From NCBI RefSeq assembly GCF_000425225.1, contig NZ_AULJ01000042.1:1-50317 (forward strand): a stretch of 50,317 bases of DNA, read 5' to 3'. Of the stretch, positions 39,827-50,317 are shown in pieces (the stretch's first letter is position 1; every line of letters begins with the position of its first letter). A program made the translations under genes and the position numbers. The stretch is from Pontibacillus marinus BH030004 = DSM 16465. GTDB taxonomy: Bacteria; Bacillota; Bacilli; Bacillales; BH030062. A model generated the notes under the pieces. It was not told the DNA's origin and ran no database searches. It worked only from the letters and a program-made list of their open reading frames with translations.

Positions 39827-39866
39827 AAAAAAGTCAAAGCCAAGAAAATCCTGACTTTGACTTTTT
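39827..39866 (-). terminator. Intra-operon terminator between dnaK and dnaJ
   Basis: On the minus strand, a perfect 12-bp stem aaaaagtcaaag/ctttgacttttt with a 15-nt loop ends in six T. It should lower dnaJ and downstream expression relative to dnaK. Confidence 0.8.
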
Positions 39867-39905
39867 GTTTAGCTTATTCCCACATCGGCATATACGTTCT
39901 GTGGT

Positions 39906-41759
<1,854 letters not shown>

Positions 41760-41770
41760 TCAATATGTAG

Positions 41771-42343
41771 TTATTGATTCACTTTCACCATAGCAGGTCG
41801 AATAACTCGATCTTTGAGTTTATACCCTTTCTGAAGCTCTTCAACCACTACATTTGAATCATAATTTTCATCTTCTACTTGCATAACAGCTTGGTGCATA
41901 TGAGGATCGAATGGCTCTCCCTGTGCAGGGATCTCTTCTACGCCCTCTTTTGTTAATGCATCCTTAAGCTGGCGATAAACCATGTTCATACCTTCTACGA
42001 AGTTCTGTGCAGAATCTTCTTTCACTTCAACCTGTAGAGCACGTTCAAAGTTATCTAAAACAGGTAATAATTCATTAATTAAATCTTGTGATCTATATTT
42101 CTTATCGTTTTCGCGCTCTTTTTGAGTGCGACGACGGAAATTATCATAGTCAGCCTGTAAGCGAAGTAAACGCTGCTGATATTCGTCTTTTTCCTGTTGA
42201 AGTTGTGCTTTTTCAGCATCTTCCTGATTATCTTGGTTTTCTTGCTCTTCCTCCAGGATTTCTACTTCAGGATTTTCAACGACTTCTTCTTGCTGATCTT
42301 CTGTTTGATTCATTTCTTCAGATTGCTGCTTGTTCTCGTCCAT
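41771..42343 (-). CDS. grpE: Nucleotide exchange factor GrpE
   Basis: A DnaK nucleotide exchange factor of about 190 aa. The N-terminal 60 residues are almost all E, Q, N and D. A long helix ([20 protein letters not shown]) and the family core [23 protein letters not shown] and [20 protein letters not shown] follow, ending [19 protein letters not shown] 42343 fits gaggaggtg at about 7 nt. A GTG three codons earlier is inside that site. It lies between hrcA and dnaK. Confidence 0.97.
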   Translation of the reverse strand: MDENKQQSEEMNQTEDQQEEVVENPEVEILEEEQENQDNQEDAEKAQLQQEKDEYQQRLLRLQADYDNFRRRTQKERENDKKYRSQDLINELLPVLDNFERALQVEVKEDSAQNFVEGMNMVYRQLKDALTKEGVEEIPAQGEPFDPHMHQAVMQVEDENYDSNVVVEELQKGYKLKDRVIRPAMVKVNQ

Positions 42344-42472
42344 GTATGTCACCTCCTCGAATTTCCGGGTCTCTTAAACACCGATTACGAATATATCAGA
42401 AAACGCGATTCATATAAACCATTAAACATTATAAGAGGGGAGGAGATTTAGATGGCCTCCCAACTCTACCAT

Positions 42473-43516
42473 TTATTCCCCGTCTGAATCGTCCTGATAC
42501 CAAGAATGAAACGTTTTTGTCATTCGATTAGATAGCAGGTTCAGCAAGGAGATCACTTTGGAATACTCCATCCGCGTTGGCCCTAATAACGCAATCGTTC
42601 CCATTTGTTCATCGCCTAATGAGTAAGAAGCAGTAATAATACTTAAATCCTGCATCGCTTCAATTTCATTCTCTTGACCAATCGAAACTTTAATATCCTG
42701 TGAGTCGTGACGAAGTAGATGAGCTATTTCATTCTCTTCCTCAATCATCGAATATAAGGAACGAATTTTATCGATATCCTTAAATTCTGGCTGCATAAGG
42801 ATGTTTGTCTTTCCACCTACATACAGTTTAACGGGTTGCTCTTCAAAGAGAGCTGCTTGTAAATATTCATAAGCTTTATCCGATTCATCTGTATGCTTAC
42901 GAAGAAGAGAAGCAATTTCTGTTCTCAATTTTCGATTAAGATGGATAATTGGAACACCCTGCAAACGCTCATTTAGGATATTAACCATTTTCTCAAGATC
43001 GTGAGGTTCAATCCGAACAGGGATTGTGAAGGAACGATGCTCCACGTGACCTGTATTGGTAACAAGTATGGCAACAGCTGTGTGATCTGAAAGAGATATA
43101 ATCTGCAGTTGCTTTAACTTTGTCTCATAAACCTCAGGTCCAAGAATAATGGATGTATAGTTTGTTAGGTCTGAGAGCACTCGAGCAGATTGCTGAACTA
43201 CTTTTTCAAACTCTAACAATTGATTGGCAAAAGCCTGTTGAATAAACGATTTCTCATTCTTAGGCAGATCAAATGGTGACATGAGATGGTCTACGTAGAA
43301 ACGGTAGCCTTTCTCAGAAGGTACCCGCCCTGAGGAAGAGTGGGTTTTCTCCAAGAAACCAAGCTCTTCAAGATCAGCCATTTCATTGCGAATTGTTGCC
43401 GAACTAAAAGATACTTCATCCTTTTTGGAAATCGCCCTGGATCCTACAGGTTGCGCAGATTGGATGAAATCATCAATAATCACTTGTAATATGAGCAATT
43501 GTCTATCTGTTAACAT
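42473..43516 (-). CDS. hrcA: Heat-inducible transcription repressor HrcA
   Basis: A 347-aa repressor of class I heat-shock genes that binds the CIRCE element. The N-terminal winged helix (MLTDRQLLILQVIIDDFI, PVGSRAISKK, SSATIRNEMADLEELGFLEKTHSSSGRVPSEKGYRFYV) is diagnostic. The GAF-like C-terminal region senses chaperone availability through GroEL in other Bacilli. The start at 43516 follows gaggtga. A CIRCE lies 14 nt upstream of the start codon, so the operon is autoregulated. The frame is open 7 codons further up, but that part is the CIRCE itself. Confidence 0.97.
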   Translation of the reverse strand: MLTDRQLLILQVIIDDFIQSAQPVGSRAISKKDEVSFSSATIRNEMADLEELGFLEKTHSSSGRVPSEKGYRFYVDHLMSPFDLPKNEKSFIQQAFANQLLEFEKVVQQSARVLSDLTNYTSIILGPEVYETKLKQLQIISLSDHTAVAILVTNTGHVEHRSFTIPVRIEPHDLEKMVNILNERLQGVPIIHLNRKLRTEIASLLRKHTDESDKAYEYLQAALFEEQPVKLYVGGKTNILMQPEFKDIDKIRSLYSMIEEENEIAHLLRHDSQDIKVSIGQENEIEAMQDLSIITASYSLGDEQMGTIALLGPTRMEYSKVISLLNLLSNRMTKTFHSWYQDDSDGE

Positions 43517-43530
43517 GATGATCACCTCTG

Positions 43531-43557
43531 TTAGCACTCGAATAATGTGAGTGCTAA
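43531..43557 (-). promoter_or_regulatory. CIRCE operator of the hrcA operon
   Basis: A perfect inverted repeat TTAGCACTC-N9-GAGTGCTAA, the HrcA binding site, directly before the hrcA ribosome site. Confidence 0.97.
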
Positions 43558-43567
43558 ATCTAATAAT

Positions 43568-43596
43568 AAGTTATCAAATGCGATTCACCTTGTCAA
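43568..43596 (-). promoter_or_regulatory. SigA promoter of the hrcA operon
   Basis: On the minus strand, TTGACA (43596-43591), 17 nt, TAACTT (43573-43568). The start point falls next to the CIRCE, so HrcA binding would block initiation. Confidence 0.75.
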
Positions 43597-43606
43597 CGAT
43601 ATTTAA

Positions 43607-44752
43607 TTACAGTTTTTCATCCTCTAATAAAAATTCTTGAAAGACTATGTTTCCGAATAGCTGACCTTGCTTTGTAAGGCGAATCGTTTCCTCATTCTCC
43701 TCTATCCATTCTTTCCTTTTTAGGTAATCTAATTCCCTACGATATAAAGAATTTATAGATAATCCGAAACGATCTTCAAATCCTTTCTTAGATACGCCTG
43801 CTGTTTTACGTAAGCCTAGAAACATTTGTTCTTCAATAGCGTCTCGCTTCTCAACGGTTTCTTCATGCAGTCTTGGCAGTCCATCTTCTAAAGCTTTCTT
43901 ATTGTAATGATTCAATGGCTTCATATTAACCGTACGCTTACCTGGTAAATAACCGTGTGCACCAGCTCCGAACCCAAAATAGAAATCATTATTCCAATAT
44001 GTTAAGTTATGCTGACTTTCGAATCCTGGTTTTGCAAAATTACTAATTTCATATTGATAAATGCCATTTGACTCCATCTTATTAAGAAGTAACTCATACA
44101 TTGCTGCTTCTTCCTCTTCAACAGGCTTTGTAATCTTTCCTTTTTTATTTCGCATATAAAAGACGGTCTTAGGTTCAATCTGTAATGAGTAAGAAGAGTA
44201 ATGAGGTAACCCTAATCCGATTGCTTCATTTATTGATGATTCAAAATCTTTATAAGTCTGCCCTGGCAGCCCGTACATTAAATCAACAGATACATTTTGA
44301 AAATCTTGCTTTTCAAAATGACGTAAATTTTCATAAACATCTGCAACTGTATGATTCCGACCTAGTTTTTCAAGCATCTGATCATCAAACACCTGTACTC
44401 CGAATGAAATACGATTTACACCATATTGCTTCAAGAGAGCTAACTTCCGTTCATCAAACTCTCCTGGATTTGCCTCAAATGTGTATTCAGGACAAGCCAT
44501 TACATCAAACGAATCTGCTATCACTTTCAATAACACTTCAAGCTGTTCATAAGAGAGGGCTGTAGGAGTTCCTCCGCCTACATAGATCGTGTTTACTGCT
44601 TGCTGCTTCTTCCCTACTGCTGTAACCATCTCATTTTCTAAAGCTTTTAGATATTGGTCAGCTAGCTCTCTGTTATAAAAGAACTTGGTAAAATCACAGT
44701 AATGACATATATAGTTACAAAACGGTATATGAATATACGCTGAAGATATCAT
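43607..44752 (-). CDS. hemW: Heme chaperone HemW (HemN-like radical SAM protein)
   Basis: A radical-SAM protein of 381 aa. The [4Fe-4S] motif CxxxCxxC is in HIPFCNYICHYCDF, followed by TIYVGGGTPTAL, EANPGEFDERK and VDLMYGLPGQTY. The C-terminal HemN domain closes the protein. It was long annotated as oxygen-independent coproporphyrinogen III oxidase. This short form with the CNYICHYC motif belongs to the HemW group, which inserts heme into proteins. ATG 44752 follows aaaagga. Order lepA-hemW-hrcA is as in B. subtilis. Confidence 0.92.
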   Translation of the reverse strand: MISSAYIHIPFCNYICHYCDFTKFFYNRELADQYLKALENEMVTAVGKKQQAVNTIYVGGGTPTALSYEQLEVLLKVIADSFDVMACPEYTFEANPGEFDERKLALLKQYGVNRISFGVQVFDDQMLEKLGRNHTVADVYENLRHFEKQDFQNVSVDLMYGLPGQTYKDFESSINEAIGLGLPHYSSYSLQIEPKTVFYMRNKKGKITKPVEEEEAAMYELLLNKMESNGIYQYEISNFAKPGFESQHNLTYWNNDFYFGFGAGAHGYLPGKRTVNMKPLNHYNKKALEDGLPRLHEETVEKRDAIEEQMFLGLRKTAGVSKKGFEDRFGLSINSLYRRELDYLKRKEWIEENEETIRLTKQGQLFGNIVFQEFLLEDEKL

Positions 44753-44779
44753 GCTTGTCACGTTCCTTTTAAAAAGTTT

Positions 44780-44812
44780 AAAAACCGCAAGAATAGCATC
44801 CTGCGGTTTTTG
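44780..44812 (-). terminator. Terminator after lepA
   Basis: On the minus strand, stem aaaaccgca/tgcggtttt ending in TTTTT. Confidence 0.75.
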
Positions 44813-44874
44813 TCTAGAGATTAGTATTGTTCATTTATCATAATCCTCTAATTGCTGGTAATCTTGCTCGTGTA

Positions 44875-46704
44875 TTAATCGTTGTCGGTATCCATTTCAA
44901 GAACGGCCATGAACGCCTCTTGAGGCACTTCAACAGAACCAACCATTTTCATACGCTTTTTACCTTCTTTTTGCTTCTCAAGAAGTTTACGTTTACGGGA
45001 AATGTCACCGCCGTAACATTTTGAAAGAACGTTTTTACGCATCGCTTTAATGGTCGAACGAGCCACGATCTTATTCCCAATCGCTGCCTGAACTGGCACC
45101 TCGAATTGCTGTCTTGGAATGAGGTCCTTCAACTTATTCGCAATAGCTTTGCCTCGCTCATAAGCGAAGTCACGGTGAACAATAAAGGATAATGCATCAA
45201 TCGTATCATTGTTTAACAAGATATCCATTTTGACTAGGTTGGATGCACGGTAACCCACAAGGTCATAGTCAAAGGATGCGTACCCTTTCGTTTGAGATTT
45301 AAGTTGATCGAAGAAATCATACACGATCTCTGAAAGTGGAATCTCATACGTAATATTCACTCGATTATCATCAAGGTATTGCATATCCTGAAAGGCGCCA
45401 CGCTTTGCCTGACAAATTTCCATAACAGAACCAACATAATCGTTTGGAACCATAATGGTTGCTTTTACAAACGGTTCACGCACTTCTGATACAGATTGGG
45501 TATCTGGCATCATAGATGGATTATCCACGGTAATGGTTTCGCCATCTGTTAGTTCAACTTCGTAAATAACACTTGGCGCAGTTGTAATAAGGTCAATACC
45601 AAATTCACGCTCTATACGTTCTTGGATTATCTCCATGTGTAGTAAACCAAGGAATCCACAACGGAAACCAAAACCTAGTGCCTGAGAGGTTTCTGCTTCG
45701 TATTGTAGAGAAGAGTCATTTAACTCTAATCGCTCCAGTGCTTCTCTTAGGTCATTATAGTTTGACGCATCAACTGGGAAGATCCCACAGAACACCATTG
45801 GGTTCATTTTCTTATAACCCGGTAATGGTTCAGAAGCTGGTCGCTCAGCTGATGTAATGGTATCACCCACTCGAGAGTCACTCACATTTTTAATAGAAGC
45901 CGTTAAATAACCTACATCCCCTACAGTTAAGGAATCTTTAGGTGTTGGCTTAGGGTTAAACACACCAATCTCAGTGACCTCGAATTCTTTCTCAGTCTGC
46001 ATCATACGAATTCGTTGACCAACACGTACTGTGCCTTCCTTAATACTGATTGAAGCGATAACACCTCGATAAGGATCATATAATGAGTCAAAAATAAGTG
46101 CTTTCAATGGATCTTCTGGCTCACCTTCTGGAGCTGGAACACGTTCTACAATTGCTTCTAGAATATCGTCGATTCCTATTCCAGATTTCCCTGAAGCGTG
46201 AATAACTTCATCTTTCGTTACGCCTAGTAAATCTTCTAATTCTTTTGTTACACGTTCTGGATCTGCTGCTGGTAAATCAATTTTATTAATAACAGGTATG
46301 ATTTCAAGATCATTATCAAGCGCTAAGTATAAGTTCGCTAGCGTCTGAGCTTCAATTCCTTGAGCAGCATCAACCACTAAAAGTACTCCGTCACAAGCAG
46401 CTAAACTACGAGATACTTCATACGTAAAGTCTACGTGACCTGGTGTATCAATTAAGTGAAATAAATAATCTTCCCCGTTAGCTGCTCCGTAACGCAACTG
46501 AACCGCATTTAGCTTAATTGTAATACCACGTTCACGTTCTAAGTCCATTGCATCAAGAAATTGCTCTTTCATTTCACGTTGAGTTAAAGCTTTCGTTCTT
46601 TCTAAAATTCTATCGGCTAAAGTTGATTTGCCGTGGTCTATATGAGCGATAATCGAAAAATTACGCACATTATCTTGTTTAATTTGGTTGTTACTCACAT
46701 TCAT
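44875..46704 (-). CDS. lepA: Elongation factor 4 (LepA)
   Basis: A ribosome-associated translational GTPase of about 609 aa related to EF-G. It has the GTP-binding motifs [17 protein letters not shown] and NKIDLP, domains II and III, an EF-G V-like domain ([14 protein letters not shown]) and the LepA-specific C-terminal domain ([27 protein letters not shown]). The likely start is ATG 46704 or GTG 46698 behind taggagtg. An upstream ATG at 46728 lacks a good ribosome site. It lies downstream of a terminator, so it is transcribed apart from spoIIP. Confidence 0.97.
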   Translation of the reverse strand: MNVSNNQIKQDNVRNFSIIAHIDHGKSTLADRILERTKALTQREMKEQFLDAMDLERERGITIKLNAVQLRYGAANGEDYLFHLIDTPGHVDFTYEVSRSLAACDGVLLVVDAAQGIEAQTLANLYLALDNDLEIIPVINKIDLPAADPERVTKELEDLLGVTKDEVIHASGKSGIGIDDILEAIVERVPAPEGEPEDPLKALIFDSLYDPYRGVIASISIKEGTVRVGQRIRMMQTEKEFEVTEIGVFNPKPTPKDSLTVGDVGYLTASIKNVSDSRVGDTITSAERPASEPLPGYKKMNPMVFCGIFPVDASNYNDLREALERLELNDSSLQYEAETSQALGFGFRCGFLGLLHMEIIQERIEREFGIDLITTAPSVIYEVELTDGETITVDNPSMMPDTQSVSEVREPFVKATIMVPNDYVGSVMEICQAKRGAFQDMQYLDDNRVNITYEIPLSEIVYDFFDQLKSQTKGYASFDYDLVGYRASNLVKMDILLNNDTIDALSFIVHRDFAYERGKAIANKLKDLIPRQQFEVPVQAAIGNKIVARSTIKAMRKNVLSKCYGGDISRKRKLLEKQKEGKKRMKMVGSVEVPQEAFMAVLEMDTDND

Positions 46705-46861
46705 CACTCCTACTTTATACCGCAACAATCGCTAGCTTAGATTATAGCAATGGAATAGGGATACTTCAACGAAAAGTCCAATATCCTATTATAAATGGGC
46801 ACTTGTATAAGAAATTATTTTTAAATTAAAGATGATTAAAGGTAAGGGTAGCCGGCATAAA

Positions 46862-46900
46862 TGAGGCGCTTGTCTTAGGATGTAGACAAGCGCCTTATTT
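46862..46900 (-). terminator. Terminator after the spoIIP-yqxA pair
   Basis: On the minus strand, a perfect 12-bp stem aggcgcttgtct/agacaagcgcct with an 8-nt loop. Confidence 0.75.
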
Positions 46901-46914
46901 TACAATCCACCTTA

Positions 46915-47262
46915 TTAAAAGAATACTTGGACAAATTGATAAACGACCATAATCATTTGATTGTACATCCATTGCACTGACTTTTCGAGCGTAACCGCTA
47001 CCTTTTGAATTCCATGACTAGATTGTAACTCTTCATACTTTTTTTGCTTCGCATCTACTGACACTTGTTGAAAATCTTGACCTAATACTTTAACTTCTAC
47101 TTTTCCAGTATCGACATGACGAGTTTGAACTGCTTCTTGAAATGTCTCACTTTCGTATCCTCGCATCTTGATCATACCTTGGCTAGCTTGGTTCAAGCCA
47201 ACCAGCACACCACCTAAAAATAAGATCACCATCACAAGAAATGTCATTGTCATTCGTACCAT
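46915..47262 (-). CDS. yqxA: YqxA-like DUF3679 protein
   Basis: A 115-aa protein with one N-terminal transmembrane helix (MTFLVMVILFLGGVLVGLNQ), a short hydrophilic middle, and a second hydrophobic stretch at the C terminus (MIMVVYQFVQVFF). The position between spoIIP and lepA matches B. subtilis yqxA. No function is known. It starts 14 nt after spoIIP, behind aaggagctga, so it is probably made with SpoIIP in the sporangium. Confidence 0.8.
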   Translation of the reverse strand: MVRMTMTFLVMVILFLGGVLVGLNQASQGMIKMRGYESETFQEAVQTRHVDTGKVEVKVLGQDFQQVSVDAKQKKYEELQSSHGIQKVAVTLEKSVQWMYNQMIMVVYQFVQVFF

Positions 47263-47276
47263 TTAGGCTCAGCTCC

Positions 47277-48449
47277 TTAATTACCGTTCACTTTTTCAGC
47301 CTGCCAGTAGTAGTCGCTAAAGACTTCTGCAAATGCATCAGCTGTTCGATATAGCTCCTCTAAATTACTACTTACTCCACCGAACTCTATTACGATTGAA
47401 TTACTTGAAAGATCTTGATTAAATACACCATTTGTTCCTTGACCTTTTTTCTCTGTCACACCTCGACTGATCCCTGGATATTTCTTTTCGAGCTGTTTGT
47501 GTAAATCCCAAGCTAATTTGGCATTCTTTTCATAGTTCGGATTGTCCCCACCAACTACAAAAAACAAGCGAGCGTAAGATTTACCCTTTATTTCTTTAGT
47601 TGTGAAGGACTTGTCCGAATGCCAATCTCTATGAAGGTCAAAAAAGAATTGAAGGTTATCATTTTGCTTTATAGCTTGTGCAACGACTGGTCTAGACATT
47701 TCATAGGATTCGTAATATTTCATTCCATTATTTAATAACTTTCCGGTTATATCCGATTTATCAATATTTGCACCTATCCCATTATTCTCTAAACTTTTCT
47801 TAAGCCTATCACCAACCATGGTTATATTCGCCTTTGAATGATAGGCATCATCGGCGACTGTCCCTGGTGGAAGTAAAGGTAAAAATGATTCACGGTTATG
47901 AGAATGATAAATAAATACAACATCCCGTTCACCAGTTGTCTGAACTGGATCTTTTTCTTCAGCCTTAGGTGGATCAGGAGTTTCTTCATCATTTATGACA
48001 GCTTCTTTTTCCTCATCAAACACTTCCATTGGGGGTGAAGATTCTATCGGCATATTTGTATAATCCGTTCCTTCACCAGCCACAATGATCTTCCCATCGT
48101 AAGCTGCAAATCCAGGTAGCTCTCTCCCTAATAAAGACCTTGGATCATCAGGTCTAATCGATGTAGCACTCTGGAAAACGAGCTGAGTGATTTCAATATC
48201 CTCTTGATCTTCAGGATAAGCCTCTTTATAAAGGCGATTTTCCATCCCCATCAAATGAAGAAAAGACCCTCCTGAAATTTGACCTGTCCAATGATGAACA
48301 GAAGAAGAAGATAATCTATAAGCAGGTTGTATCGACGTTAACAACCCAATCAGCAAAAACAAGGCTATGACAGAAAAAAGAAATACACCACTTCGTTTGT
48401 ACCAACTCTTTAACTCTTTATGAATAAAAGAAAAATTCTTTTTAGACAC
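47277..48449 (-). CDS. spoIIP: Stage II sporulation protein P
   Basis: A membrane-anchored peptidoglycan amidase/endopeptidase of the SpoIIDMP complex, which thins septal wall and drives engulfment. About 390 aa: a basic head, one transmembrane helix (about 20-40), an Asp/Glu/Pro-rich linker (about 130-165), then the SpoIIP catalytic domain with VVFIYHSHNRESFLP, the zinc-site region and IVIEFGGVSSNLEE. GTG 48449 (MSKKNFSF) fits gagggag best; GTG 48458 is inside that site. It lies after gpr, as in B. subtilis. Confidence 0.95.
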   Translation of the reverse strand: MSKKNFSFIHKELKSWYKRSGVFLFSVIALFLLIGLLTSIQPAYRLSSSSVHHWTGQISGGSFLHLMGMENRLYKEAYPEDQEDIEITQLVFQSATSIRPDDPRSLLGRELPGFAAYDGKIIVAGEGTDYTNMPIESSPPMEVFDEEKEAVINDEETPDPPKAEEKDPVQTTGERDVVFIYHSHNRESFLPLLPPGTVADDAYHSKANITMVGDRLKKSLENNGIGANIDKSDITGKLLNNGMKYYESYEMSRPVVAQAIKQNDNLQFFFDLHRDWHSDKSFTTKEIKGKSYARLFFVVGGDNPNYEKNAKLAWDLHKQLEKKYPGISRGVTEKKGQGTNGVFNQDLSSNSIVIEFGGVSSNLEELYRTADAFAEVFSDYYWQAEKVNGN

Positions 48450-48539
48450 GAGTTCCACTCCCTCTGCTCATTTCTAGCAACTCTAGTAAATCTATATGAG
48501 CGTAAGAGAGAGAGTAGAACTCTTCTTCTAATTTTTATA

Positions 48540-49643
48540 TTATCTTGTAAACGCGTCCTCTGTATCCGTATCTACATCCTCATGTAAAGCAGCATTCATA
48601 CCAGAAGCTATAACATGAGCCATGTCTTTCATAAATCCATCTACTTCTTTTGGGGTAACCATTAAATTATGACCGATTGGTGTTAATACCTCTTGAATAA
48701 GTTTTCTTTTTTCTTGATCTGATAGACCGCCTATCATACCAAGAATCGCCTCGCGTTGCTTATCATTAGGCAAATCTTCTTCTGTTAATTTCTTTCTTTC
48801 TCCAAAATCCATTCCGGCTGGTGTGAGTGCTTTTGATGGGTCATCTTTTGTATTCCATTCGCGTCCGAAGTGTTTCAATACATAGTCAATCGTATCGCTT
48901 GTAATGGTGACAGCATCCACAACAGTTGGAACCCCTACTGCAATCACCGGAATACCAAGCGTCTCTACACTTAATTCTTTTCGTTTATTCCCAACACCTG
49001 ATCCAGGATGAATACCTGTATCGGAGATTTGAATCGTTGCATTTACCCGACTAATTGATCTTGCTGCTAAAGCATCTACAGCAATGACAAAGTCAGGTTT
49101 CACTTTTTCAATAACCCCAAAAATAATGTCACTCGTCTCAATACCTGTAACCCCCATAACTCCAGGCGTTACTGATGATACTGGACGAAAGCCCTTATCC
49201 ACTCTTTCTGGCTGGAGCTCAAATAAGTGGCTGGTTACTAAAAGTTTTTCAGCCACCATTGGCCCTAGCGCATCAGGAGTGACATTGTCATTTCCTAATC
49301 CTACGACTAAACAAGTAGCATCTTTCGGAAGGTCCGCTTTTCCAATAATCCCTTCTAGCTCTCTTGCAAAAATGGATGCAGTGTGGTGCTCTAGTTCCGT
49401 ATCATGGTTTCGAATCGCTTGTGACTCAATCGTGATATAGGTGCCTGGCTTTTTTCCCATTCGTTCAGCACCTGACTCATCAATTTCAACATATGTGACT
49501 TTAACTTCTCCTTCTTCTTGTTCCTTAACTGTGACACCTTGGTGACCTTTCTTATTTTTCTTTTCTTCCTTTTCAGCTATCATTTCGTTAGCTTCTAGAG
49601 CAAGGTCTGTTCGAATTTGGAAACGCTCCAGATCGAGTGACAT
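48540..49643 (-). CDS. gpr: Spore germination protease GPR
   Basis: An atypical aspartic endoprotease of 367 aa that degrades small acid-soluble spore proteins at the start of germination. It is made as a zymogen; the N terminus [17 protein letters not shown] carries the auto-processing region. Conserved pieces are [49 protein letters not shown] and [13 protein letters not shown] forespore-type promoter lies upstream. The start ATG follows agtggaggt. Confidence 0.95.
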   Translation of the reverse strand: MSLDLERFQIRTDLALEANEMIAEKEEKKNKKGHQGVTVKEQEEGEVKVTYVEIDESGAERMGKKPGTYITIESQAIRNHDTELEHHTASIFARELEGIIGKADLPKDATCLVVGLGNDNVTPDALGPMVAEKLLVTSHLFELQPERVDKGFRPVSSVTPGVMGVTGIETSDIIFGVIEKVKPDFVIAVDALAARSISRVNATIQISDTGIHPGSGVGNKRKELSVETLGIPVIAVGVPTVVDAVTITSDTIDYVLKHFGREWNTKDDPSKALTPAGMDFGERKKLTEEDLPNDKQREAILGMIGGLSDQEKRKLIQEVLTPIGHNLMVTPKEVDGFMKDMAHVIASGMNAALHEDVDTDTEDAFTR

Positions 49644-49667
49644 ATGAAAACCTCCACTTTTTTTTAT

Positions 49668-49697
49668 TAGGATTGCCGCGAGCTGATTCTTTCATAC
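49668..49697 (-). promoter_or_regulatory. Likely SigF/SigG (forespore) promoter of gpr
   Basis: On the minus strand, GTATG (49697-49693), 18 nt, AATCCTA (49674-49668), close to the SigG pattern GHATR-N18-CATNNTA. Forespore control is known for gpr in B. subtilis. Confidence 0.6.
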
Positions 49698-49731
49698 AAG
49701 ATAATTTACTTGTCACACTTTGATAATTCTA

Positions 49732-49760
49732 TTGAAAACTTGCACAGCCTTTGGTAAAAT
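49732..49760 (+). promoter_or_regulatory. SigA promoter of rpsT
   Basis: TTGAAA (49732-49737), 17 nt, TAAAAT (49755-49760), with a TGG extension before the -10. Confidence 0.8.
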
Positions 49761-49813
49761 GTCTCTTGTTCCAAGTTAAAGTAGGCTTGAATCTCTTTAG
49801 GAGGTGAAAATAG

Positions 49814-50080
49814 ATGCCAAACATTAAATCTGCGAAAAAACGTGTTGTTACACAAAACGCTAGCCGTGCTCAAAACCAGTCTTTCAAAGCAGACATGCGT
49901 TCTGCTGTGAAGCGTGTTGAGAACCTAGTAAGTGAGAACAAAAAACAAGAAGCGGAAGAAGCGTTGAAATCAGCTGCTCAAAAAATTGACAAAGCTGTAG
50001 GTAAAGGCCTTATCCACAAAAACAACGGTAACCGCAAAAAAGCTCGTCTTTCTAAGAAAGTACAAGAGCTTACTGCTTAA
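49814..50080 (+). CDS. rpsT: 30S ribosomal protein S20
   Basis: An 88-aa basic protein that binds 16S rRNA early in 30S assembly. MPNIKSAKKRVVTQNASRAQNQ and the closing GLIHKNNGNRKKARLSKKVQ are family hallmarks. Single gene with its own promoter and terminator, divergent from gpr as in B. subtilis. The ribosome site is aggaggtga. Confidence 0.98.
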   Translation: MPNIKSAKKRVVTQNASRAQNQSFKADMRSAVKRVENLVSENKKQEAEEALKSAAQKIDKAVGKGLIHKNNGNRKKARLSKKVQELTA

Positions 50081-50130
50081 TAACGATCCCTTTATTATGA
50101 CCAACAACAACGGCCCTTGCCTTGGGTCGT

Positions 50131-50175
50131 AAAAACATCTGCTTTTGGCTTTATGTCGAAGGTAGATGTTTTTTT
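50131..50175 (+). terminator. Terminator after rpsT
   Basis: Stem aaaaacatct/agatgttttt with a 23-nt loop, followed by TTTATTTT. Confidence 0.75.
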
Positions 50176-50211
50176 ATTTTGATCTGTTTTATAAGAAAAT
50201 TGCTAATGGAT

Positions 50212-50317
50212 TTATTCAGTAATATGGCAGGATTGTTGAAGACTTGAAATTGAGAGGAGTCCGTTGCTGTTGAGTAGTTTGTTGCGGTCAGTGAAACGGC
50301 AAGCCTGTTGTGGAAGA
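50212..50317 (-). repeat. Composite palindromic repeat, copy 5 (cut by window edge)
   Basis: These last 106 nt match copy 4 from 33948 on, almost base for base. Shared parts are tttattcagta-tatggcagg, the end repeat attgttgaagacttgaa (from 50232), gtccgttgctgttgagtag (from 50259) and gaaacggcaagcctgttg. The match stops where copy 4 enters its cassette. Copy 5 instead reads tggaaga, which fits the cassette-free copy 2 (reverse strand cctgcggaaga). Confidence 0.8.

Overview
This 50-kb window is chromosomal DNA of a low-GC, endospore-forming member of the Bacillaceae. The evidence is the mother-cell sigma factor sigK, the sporulation genes spoIIP and gpr, an RsfA-type prespore regulator, T-box leaders on tRNA-synthetase genes, and a gene order that closely follows the Bacillus subtilis yrv-yrr-yrh and yqe regions. 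Many proteins are strongly acidic (YrrS-like, GrpE, the DnaK tail, the FUSC linker). This hints at a salt-adapted relative such as Halobacillus, Pontibacillus or Virgibacillus, but the genus is an inference.

Layout: (1) 450-2532: an exported five-SH3b amidase (-) and a small HTH protein (+). (2) 2529-6296: a T-box-controlled hisS-aspS operon followed by a 6S RNA with its own promoter and terminator. (3) 6389-11621: tcdA and a large FUSC-like membrane protein, facing rsfA and rarA. (4) 11758-18883: yczE-like, cymR, iscS, mnmA, a TPR protein, recD2, and two small genes (zinc ribbon, YrzQ). This is a sulfur and tRNA-thiolation block followed by DNA repair. (5) 19631-28324: an AI-2E family transporter, T-box-controlled alaS, ireB-ruvX-yrzB, mltG, trmR, udk and greA. 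(6) 29063-33817: pbpI, a KTSC-like gene, yrrS, mtnN, yrhC and sigK. (7) 34648-49643, all on the minus strand: deoC; the CIRCE/HrcA heat-shock operon hrcA-grpE-dnaK-dnaJ-prmA-rsmE-mtaB; hemW; lepA; yqxA; spoIIP; gpr. (8) 49814-50080: rpsT.

Almost every protein is a recognisable, intact housekeeping or sporulation gene. Two losses relative to B. subtilis stand out. trmR lacks its yrrN/yrrO tRNA-hydroxylation partners, and yrrS-mtnN-yrhC lacks yrrT and mccAB.

The least explained content is non-coding. A roughly 550-600 bp composite palindromic repeat occurs at five operon boundaries: near 1-400, 18991-19525, 28387-28985, 33948-34590 and 50212-end. Each complete copy joins two large hairpins, called here type A (outer ends gtccgtt/aacggac) and type B (outer ends ggttccgtt/aacggaacc), across a 116-141 nt spacer. 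Both hairpins carry the same roughly 40-nt core in opposite orientation. The long B stem shows compensatory base changes between copies. The A hairpin carries an optional double-hairpin cassette, and one copy is bounded by 26-bp inverted repeats. I do not recognise this family. It is the best candidate here for something undescribed: a non-autonomous mobile element, a structured RNA, or both.
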